Origin: Sphaerochaeta sp.
Lineage (GTDB): Bacteria > Spirochaetota > Spirochaetia > Sphaerochaetales > Sphaerochaetaceae
Reading direction: 5' to 3'
DNA: 45,875 nucleotides
NCBI GenBank assembly: GCA_023228445.1
Contig: JALOBD010000002.1
Location: forward strand, 1-45,875
Shown here: piece by piece, positions 40,530 through 45,875 of the stretch
Position numbering within the stretch: position 1 is the stretch's first letter
Layout: the number at the start of each line of letters is the position of its first letter
Notes under the pieces: generated by a model
Databases searched by the model: none
Told to the model about the DNA's origin: nothing
What the model saw: the letters and a program-made list of their open reading frames with translations, nothing else
Position numbers and translations under genes: made by a program

Positions 40530-42808
40530 TGTGTTCTTCTTCGTTCAAGGATGCGCTGTGCGAGACTGGCAACATACTTCCAGTCGGAGGTGGAGAACTC
40601 CTGGGCGCTGATGATCCGCTCATCAGCCCTCACCAGCGTTCCGTGTGTGTCATACTGGAGCTGTATCATGCTCCAATGGCTCTTTTTTTGCAGGTACATC
40701 AACGCACCGACGCTGTTGCGCCGGTCCCAGTCGTTCACCGCATCGCCATGGCCTCCGGCGACAACGATGGTGAGGTCGAGGCCGGGGACACTGAACATCT
40801 TGTCCCGGTTATCAAGCGCCTGGGCCCGTTTGGCCTCCTCGATGAGGGAGGCGGTCTGGGCGAGCAAGGCGGCATCGCCGCTTTCAGCAAAGTGGACAAA
40901 GACGCTCCCCTCCGCCACCGGCAGGTGGGCAATGATCTGGGCAATCGTCGGATGGAGGGAGGGATCGACAATGCGCGGTGCCACCGGCTCTTGCTGGATC
41001 ACGATTTCATCCGCAGCCGCTTCCGCCTGTGTTGCCTGGGAGGCACGGGAGACTGCCTCGGCAAGGATGAAGCCCCTCGCCGGTACCTGTGGCTCCTTGA
41101 TCAACTCCAAGAGTTCGTCGGCATCATCCTCGTCCTCGCCCGGGCCGTAGTAGGTGATGTCCAGGTCGGGTGATCCACTCTCCATCTCTTCGTCAGCCAT
41201 GCTCAGCGCACCGCCGGGAATCTTGAACTCCTCGATCTCCTGCGGCTCGATGATGGAGTACGCCTCGCTCTCATGCTCCCAGGCATCGTCATCATCGTCA
41301 TCATCCACCTCACGCTCGTAGGAGAAGAGGTTCTCGTCATCGAAGTCGAAGAGGGGAATCTGGTCGGCGGCGTTGAACATCTCGTCGGCCGTCTCCTCAT
41401 CCTCCTCCTCTTCATCACGTCGAACCGCCGTATCGTTGAACATCGTGGTAAAGTAGGAGGATCCACTGGGCAAGTAGTCAAGTTCCTCCTCTTCGTCCTC
41501 CCTGTCCTCCTCGTAGTCGATCAGGGTCTGTATCGGCTTGGGAGCCAGGTCCAGCTCCTTCTTGATGGCTGCCACACCCTCCCAGCTCGTCCCGATGGAG
41601 GCGAGTTGGCAGAAGCTGATGTGCAGCACCCCATCGGTTGCTGTCAATGGGTAGGCGATCCGGTCGCGGCAGTCGACGATGATGGCACGCTCCCCGCTCT
41701 CTGCAACGAGGCGCTCCTTGGCCTGCGCCTCGGCGATCTCTTCTATGGCTCTGCCACTCTCAGCGATGGGGTTGATTGCCTGTCTTGCCCAATCGGCCCA
41801 CGGGATCTGCACCATCACCCGGTCATCGTCGCGCTCAAAGAGCGCATCAACGGTTCCCTCACCCAACCGATAGTCCCGTTGCCAGTCCATCTTTGGCAGC
41901 ATCGCAGTGAAGAAGGTGATCGGCAGGAGGCGGCTCTTGGTCTCCTCAATCTCGTCCCAACGCTGCTGATACTCAGATCCGGCGCGCACCACCGCCTCCT
42001 TGATGACCAGATACCCCTCGTACAGCAATCGCTTGCCATCGAAGCAGTAGTAGGTGGAGCGTAACCGGCTGAAGGGGTGGGTCACCACCGCAGGTCCAGT
42101 GGTGGGAAGGCGTATCTCGTCATCCCAGGCCTTGCTGCCCATCTCAACGCTGAGGATGTGGGCGTCCTGCTCACTGAGGGAAGTGTGGCCAACCACCTCC
42201 CACGCTTCAAGGGTGGTGGGGGTACGCTCGGCCAGGCTCTTGAAGGCGGACAGCAGTCCATCGAGCTTGGCGGGAAAGACTTCGCTGATGAGGGTATTGA
42301 AGGGTTGCAGGCGGTATTGGAGGGCGCGATGCTGCTCCTCGATGCTCATCGGATTCTCGCGCTCGAGGAAGGCAAGCGCCTCCTCTTGGTAGGCGAGCAT
42401 GAGGTTGTCGCCCCTGATGGCCCCGGTGCTTCGAAGGCGCAAAGCGGTGTTGTCCACCGTTCGCACCGATTTGCGCATCAGCTCCTCATAGCTCATCAAG
42501 AGACGGCGGTACTCCTTTACGGTGATCTCACCGCCGTTCGTTCGATCCATCCTCGCGTATGGCAAGAGGGTGGAGAGGTAGGCCAACAGTGCGCGATGAG
42601 TGGCTCTCTCCTGCACAGAACGTGATGGCTCTGCCATGTTCCTGATGATCTCTTTGATGGTGGTGAGAGGGTGGTAGGAGCGGAGGATCGATCGGATGAC
42701 CTCGAAGCTGGTGGTCATGAAGGTAGCAAGCTCACGGAGGTTCTTTTCTACCTTTTCAAGAGGAATCTCCCCGATTGACAACAACTGCCAACTATCTTGC
42801 TCCCTCAC
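40526..42808 (-). CDS. Large unknown protein with an extremely acidic central region
   Basis: Not recognised. It has about 760 residues: an N-terminal helical region (1-200), a mixed alpha/beta middle (200-430) with several Trp-rich strands (PWADWARQAINPIAE), a low-complexity region (about 430-560) very rich in Asp/Glu including a seven-Asp run, and a compact C-terminal domain (about 610-760; VPGLDLTIVVAGGHGDAVNDWDRR). No signal peptide or membrane helix is seen, so it is probably cytoplasmic. GTG 42808 is chosen because GGAGG (42815-42819) is 6 nt upstream. It lies between an MFS gene and the IMPase. Confidence 0.75.
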   Translation of the reverse strand: MREQDSWQLLSIGEIPLEKVEKNLRELATFMTTSFEVIRSILRSYHPLTTIKEIIRNMAEPSRSVQERATHRALLAYLSTLLPYARMDRTNGGEITVKEYRRLLMSYEELMRKSVRTVDNTALRLRSTGAIRGDNLMLAYQEEALAFLERENPMSIEEQHRALQYRLQPFNTLISEVFPAKLDGLLSAFKSLAERTPTTLEAWEVVGHTSLSEQDAHILSVEMGSKAWDDEIRLPTTGPAVVTHPFSRLRSTYYCFDGKRLLYEGYLVIKEAVVRAGSEYQQRWDEIEETKSRLLPITFFTAMLPKMDWQRDYRLGEGTVDALFERDDDRVMVQIPWADWARQAINPIAESGRAIEEIAEAQAKERLVAESGERAIIVDCRDRIAYPLTATDGVLHISFCQLASIGTSWEGVAAIKKELDLAPKPIQTLIDYEEDREDEEEELDYLPSGSSYFTTMFNDTAVRRDEEEEDEETADEMFNAADQIPLFDFDDENLFSYEREVDDDDDDDAWEHESEAYSIIEPQEIEEFKIPGGALSMADEEMESGSPDLDITYYGPGEDEDDADELLELIKEPQVPARGFILAEAVSRASQATQAEAAADEIVIQQEPVAPRIVDPSLHPTIAQIIAHLPVAEGSVFVHFAESGDAALLAQTASLIEEAKRAQALDNRDKMFSVPGLDLTIVVAGGHGDAVNDWDRRNSVGALMYLQKKSHWSMIQLQYDTHGTLVRADERIISAQEFSTSDWKYVASLAQRILERRRTQ

Positions 42809-42850
42809 TGTGCGCCTCCGAGCTGAGCATAGCACATCTTGGCTTTCCTA

Positions 42851-44026
42851 TCAAACTGAAGAGCTGGCCGATACCGCTTCCAACGGTTGTTGACGCAGCG
42901 TCTCTGCACAGAGCATCGCAACAATCAACGAGGCGAATGCGAAGCCGGCGTAGGTGATGAAAAGGGCGGTGTAGCCATGGCGCTGGACGATAAAACCACC
43001 GAGGATCGAGCCCATCACAACGGGAACCCCGGTGCCCAGTGATGCGTAGACCGACATGCCCAATGTCTGACGATGGCGTCGCACCCGATGCACGACGAAG
43101 AGGATCGCCGCCGGTTGGAAGGCGCCGAAGCTGAAGCTGTTGAGCAGCTGTGCGACCAACACCCCACCGAAGGTGGGAACAAAGGCGTAGAGGAGGAGGC
43201 GGAGGACCATCGCCAGGCTGCTGACGATAAAGAGGTGGTAGGGCAACACCCGCTTCCGCTCCAACAGGATACCGGCTCCGATCATGGCGAAGAACTCGCC
43301 GGCCGCCCCGATGGCGTTCATCAAGCTGATGGCGTTGATGCCCAGCTCATCGACAAGGAAGAGGGAGAAGAAGCTGGTGACCGCTGAGAGGCTGAGGCGG
43401 TTGAGGGCGATCACAACCATGCCGACGACGAAGGCACGATCGTACCATGGCCTTGTACCCGCTTCAGCGACGGGCACACGATGGACCCTCCCGCTCTCAT
43501 CCTTCCACCTGACAACGGCAAGAAGGAAGAGGATCAGGGGGGCGAGGCTCCATAAGCCAATGGATCTGTTGCTGCCCAAATCTGGAAGCCCGGTAGTGGC
43601 AAAGAAGAGGGAGAAGAGGATGAATCCGACCGTCCCCACCGACCGAACCAGCGAGTAGGAGCGTGCATTGCCGTCGAACCGGCTGTTCGCATAACTGTCC
43701 AGTGCCGGCAGGATGGAACGAAAGCTCAGCGCGAGGAGCACCAAGGCGGCGATGACGATGACCAGCGTGGAGGCGGTCATCAGGAGAGCCATCGATGCAA
43801 TGAAGAGGAGTGTACAAACGAGCACCGTCCTCTTCATCCTCCCGCTTCGGTCGATCCATGCAGCGACGAAGAATGGACCGACGATGGCGACCACTTCGTG
43901 CAGGGAGAGCAGCGCCCCGACTGCCTGGTAGGAGTAGCCGAGGTTATAGATCATCACCTGCAGGTACGGGGTGACCACCGCTACGGCGCAGTAGAAGAAA
44001 AAGAAGGAGAGGGAGAGGTTCACCAT
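42851..44026 (-). CDS. Major facilitator superfamily transporter
   Basis: Twelve-helix carrier of 391 residues. The N-terminus is MVNLSLSFFFFYCAVAVVTPYLQVMIYNLGYSYQ, followed by a typical loop DRSGRMKR between helices 2 and 3; the two halves are joined by a polar loop near residue 190. It resembles the LacY/nucleoside-symporter-like group, but substrate is unknown. The longer frame to 44269 overlaps the radical SAM gene and is not used. It may lead the run through the acidic protein, IMPase and gcvT to the zinc-ribbon gene. Confidence 0.86.
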   Translation of the reverse strand: MVNLSLSFFFFYCAVAVVTPYLQVMIYNLGYSYQAVGALLSLHEVVAIVGPFFVAAWIDRSGRMKRTVLVCTLLFIASMALLMTASTLVIVIAALVLLALSFRSILPALDSYANSRFDGNARSYSLVRSVGTVGFILFSLFFATTGLPDLGSNRSIGLWSLAPLILFLLAVVRWKDESGRVHRVPVAEAGTRPWYDRAFVVGMVVIALNRLSLSAVTSFFSLFLVDELGINAISLMNAIGAAGEFFAMIGAGILLERKRVLPYHLFIVSSLAMVLRLLLYAFVPTFGGVLVAQLLNSFSFGAFQPAAILFVVHRVRRHRQTLGMSVYASLGTGVPVVMGSILGGFIVQRHGYTALFITYAGFAFASLIVAMLCAETLRQQPLEAVSASSSV

Positions 44027-44032
44027 ACGCCC

Positions 44033-44061
44033 ATTGTATGGTTTTTGACAGGGGACAACAA
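44033..44061 (-). promoter_or_regulatory. Promoter of the MFS gene, predicted leaderless
   Basis: On the minus strand: TTGTTG (44056-44061), 17-nt spacer, TACAAT (44033-44038), then 6 nt to the ATG at 44026. No Shine-Dalgarno sequence is present. Confidence 0.5.
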
Positions 44062-44067
44062 GCGAGC

Positions 44068-45216
44068 TCAGAGGGTGAGATACCTGCCGGCCTTTGCTAC
44101 CAGTGAAGGCGAAAAGCCGAGGGAGGAGAGCGAGGAGAGCCTTCCTGCCCGTCTGGCTTGGACGATCCGGGCAGCCCAGGTCGGCCCGATGCCCGGCACA
44201 CGCAGCAGTTCTTCGCGCGTGGCTCGGTTCACCGACAGCGGAAAACGGGAGGGGTTGGCCTCGGCCCACAGCTGTTTGGGGTCCTTCTCCAAACTGAGGT
44301 TACCGTCATGTGCGAAGGGCAGCTCCTCGTAGCCAAAGCCGTAGACCCGCAAGAGCCAGTCGGCTTGGTAGAGGCGGTGTTCACGCACCAAGTGGGCCGC
44401 AGAGGTCTCATTGCCAAAGAGATCGGGCTCGATGACCCTCGCCCGTTCACCGGCGATGGTGCTCTCCCCCAGACCCCGTTGGTACGCGCTGTAGTAGATC
44501 CGTCCGATGCCCATCTCACTGTACAGCTCGTTCACACTGCCAAGGATCGCCCGGTCATCCTCATCACTTGCCCCGACGATGAACTGGCTGCTGGTCCCTA
44601 CCGCGGCGTGGCGGGTTCCCACAGCAGTCTTCGATGCGAGGTAGCGCAGTGGCTCCCAAATATCGTCTCTCCAGCTCTGCGTCGATGAGAGAGGGGCAAA
44701 GTGCTCGGCTGAGGGCACCTCGATGTTCAGCGAGAGCGCCGAGGCGTAGCGCAGTGCCTCGTCGATCGCCGAAAGGGAGCAGCCGGGGATGACCTTGAGG
44801 TGGATGAACCCCCGGTAGGCGTGGCGGGTACGGAGGATCCGGGCTGCATCGATGAGCAGTTGCATCGTCTTGTCGGACGTCGAGAGCACGGCGCTGGAGA
44901 GAAAGAGGCCGATGAGACCACGCCGCTTCTGCAGGTCGTAGAAGAACGAGGCAATCTCTTCAGGTGAGAGGACGGCCGGGCGAAAGTCCTGGTTGGCGCG
45001 CAGCGGACAGTAGCGACAGTCGTTGGAGCAGCGGTTTCCCATCAAAGTCTTGAGCATGATGCCGGCTCCGCCGCTTGCCGTGGTCACCGGGTAGAGCCAG
45101 GACGACCCGTCACCGCTGCGGGTGCGGTGCTCGGCCGGGTTCTTGGTCCCGCAGGCACAGCTGAGGTCGTATTGGGCATCCCTGCTGAGGATGTCAAGCT
45201 TCTCTTGAGTATCCAT
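44068..45216 (-). CDS. Radical SAM protein with C-terminal helix-hairpin-helix
   Basis: Putative DNA modification or repair enzyme. The 382-residue protein has the radical SAM cysteines C63-x3-C67-x2-C70 (CSNDCRYC), an SAM-barrel core and a C-terminal HhH DNA-binding motif (NRATREELLRVPGIGPTWAARIV). This layout matches the family annotated as putative DNA-modification/repair radical SAM proteins, usually encoded beside a DNA-binding partner of about 250 residues. No such partner is within this window. ATG 45216 is near leaderless (nine nucleotides after the -10). Confidence 0.85.
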   Translation of the reverse strand: MDTQEKLDILSRDAQYDLSCACGTKNPAEHRTRSGDGSSWLYPVTTASGGAGIMLKTLMGNRCSNDCRYCPLRANQDFRPAVLSPEEIASFFYDLQKRRGLIGLFLSSAVLSTSDKTMQLLIDAARILRTRHAYRGFIHLKVIPGCSLSAIDEALRYASALSLNIEVPSAEHFAPLSSTQSWRDDIWEPLRYLASKTAVGTRHAAVGTSSQFIVGASDEDDRAILGSVNELYSEMGIGRIYYSAYQRGLGESTIAGERARVIEPDLFGNETSAAHLVREHRLYQADWLLRVYGFGYEELPFAHDGNLSLEKDPKQLWAEANPSRFPLSVNRATREELLRVPGIGPTWAARIVQARRAGRLSSLSSLGFSPSLVAKAGRYLTL

Positions 45217-45225
45217 CCTAGAGCA

Positions 45226-45254
45226 AGAGTAACATCTGTTTAGTATTTTGTACA
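45226..45254 (-). promoter_or_regulatory. Promoter of the radical SAM gene
   Basis: On the minus strand: TGTACA (45249-45254), 17-nt spacer, TACTCT (45226-45231), 9 nt before the ATG at 45216. Confidence 0.4.
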
Positions 45255-45255
45255 G

Positions 45256-45875
45256 CTATTTCTTCGCCCCGAAGCGCCACTGGCTGACCACCAAGCCCGC
45301 AAGCGTGAGGGCGGTGCCCACCCCATCGAGCACGGTGAACGGCTCACCGAGGAAGGTGGTGGCCACCACGATGGTGATGATCGGGCTGAGGTAGAGGTAG
45401 AAGGAGCTCTTCACCGGCCCGATGGACCGCAGGCCATAGTTCCATAGTGCAAAGCAGAACGCGGAGGCGACCAAGCCCAAGAAGAGCAGCGGCAACAGGA
45501 TCTCTTTGGTGCAGATTGTCCGTATCGGAAGCGACTGGCCACTGCCGACCAAGGCGATGGAGTGTCCCAGCAGGCCCCAGAAGAACATGGTGCGTGTCAC
45601 GGCAAGATTGGGGTACCCGCGTCGACCGATGATCCGTGTCAGCGTTGTGTAGAGGGCCCACACACAGATTGCCGCCAAGGCGAGGAAGTCGCCGAAGGGG
45701 CTGACGGAGAGATCGCCTCCGTCGGAGACGGTGAGGATGATGATCCCACCCATCGACAGCACCAGACCGACAAAGTAGGAGATGCGCAGCTTTTCATCCC
45801 TGAGGAAGATCCGGCTCGCCAGCAGCGTGGTGAACGGGGCAGCGGCAACGATGACACCGACGTTGGTGACGCTGG
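45256..45875 (-). CDS. EamA/DMT-family transporter (5' truncated)
   Basis: The frame runs off the right edge, so only about 206 C-terminal residues are visible. They form the second EamA repeat and part of the first, with about seven membrane segments (ALAAICVWALYTTLTRIIGRRG; SSFYLYLSPIITIVVATTFLGEPFTVLDGVGTALTLAGLVVSQ). Such proteins export small metabolites or amino acids; the substrate is unknown. The stop at 45256 lies against the -35 of the radical SAM gene. Confidence 0.88.
   Translation of the reverse strand, partial: SVTNVGVIVAAAPFTTLLASRIFLRDEKLRISYFVGLVLSMGGIIILTVSDGGDLSVSPFGDFLALAAICVWALYTTLTRIIGRRGYPNLAVTRTMFFWGLLGHSIALVGSGQSLPIRTICTKEILLPLLFLGLVASAFCFALWNYGLRSIGPVKSSFYLYLSPIITIVVATTFLGEPFTVLDGVGTALTLAGLVVSQWRFGAKK

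Overview
The window is a gene-dense, GC-rich bacterial chromosome segment (about 60% G+C by eye). It holds about 40 genes and no tRNA, rRNA, CRISPR array or insertion sequence that I can see. The gene set suggests a spirochaete, possibly of the Sphaerochaeta type: a BMP/PnrA-type nucleoside ABC system, a complete biotin-uptake/ligase pair, a PyrB-PyrI fusion, a fermentative phosphotransacetylase, and many short-spaced or overlapping genes. This placement is an inference from gene content and has not been checked by a search.

Layout. 1-6.6 kb: end of a probable TetR regulator, argS-birA (minus) divergent from bioY and a serine acetyltransferase (plus), then mtaB and a prephenate dehydrogenase-like gene (minus). 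6.8-10.5 kb: an MFS carrier (minus) divergent from pta and a MATE exporter (plus). 10.5-15.8 kb: a minus-strand run of a HAD phosphatase, phosphoglucomutase, an unknown membrane protein, a ComEC-like channel domain and rsmA. 15.9-19.4 kb: an RlmI-like rRNA methyltransferase (plus), a YhfC-type intramembrane protein and a Cys-cluster protein (minus), and an HD-domain protein (plus). 19.4-25.5 kb: a pyrimidine operon, minus strand, pyrBI-pyrE-pyrF-pyrDK-pyrC, which covers UMP synthesis from carbamoyl phosphate onward. 25.5-29.6 kb: a tyrosine-kinase/chain-length protein and an SLBB polysaccharide export protein (minus). 29.65-30.1 kb: a 457-bp AT-rich regulatory region. 30.1-34.8 kb: a BMP-family nucleoside-type ABC transporter (plus), followed by ybaK. 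35.3-44.0 kb: a long minus-strand run (MFS, large acidic unknown protein, IMPase, HAD phosphatase, RidA, GcvT, HxxxD acyltransferase, zinc-ribbon membrane protein). 44.1-45.9 kb: a radical SAM/HhH protein and a truncated EamA transporter.

The most notable signals are regulatory. (1) The pyr operon has a 27-codon leader peptide whose stop codon lies in the loop of an intrinsic terminator just upstream of pyrBI; this is the architecture of UTP-sensitive transcription-translation attenuation. (2) At least seven genes have a -10 hexamer ending 5-7 nt before the start codon, which predicts leaderless mRNAs; neighbouring genes have normal Shine-Dalgarno leaders. (3) A helically phased array of TTTGTTGC-type sites covers the presumed exopolysaccharide promoter. 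(4) PyrD and PyrK are fused, in addition to the PyrB-PyrI fusion. (5) Several convergent genes overlap at their 3' ends by up to 62 bp.
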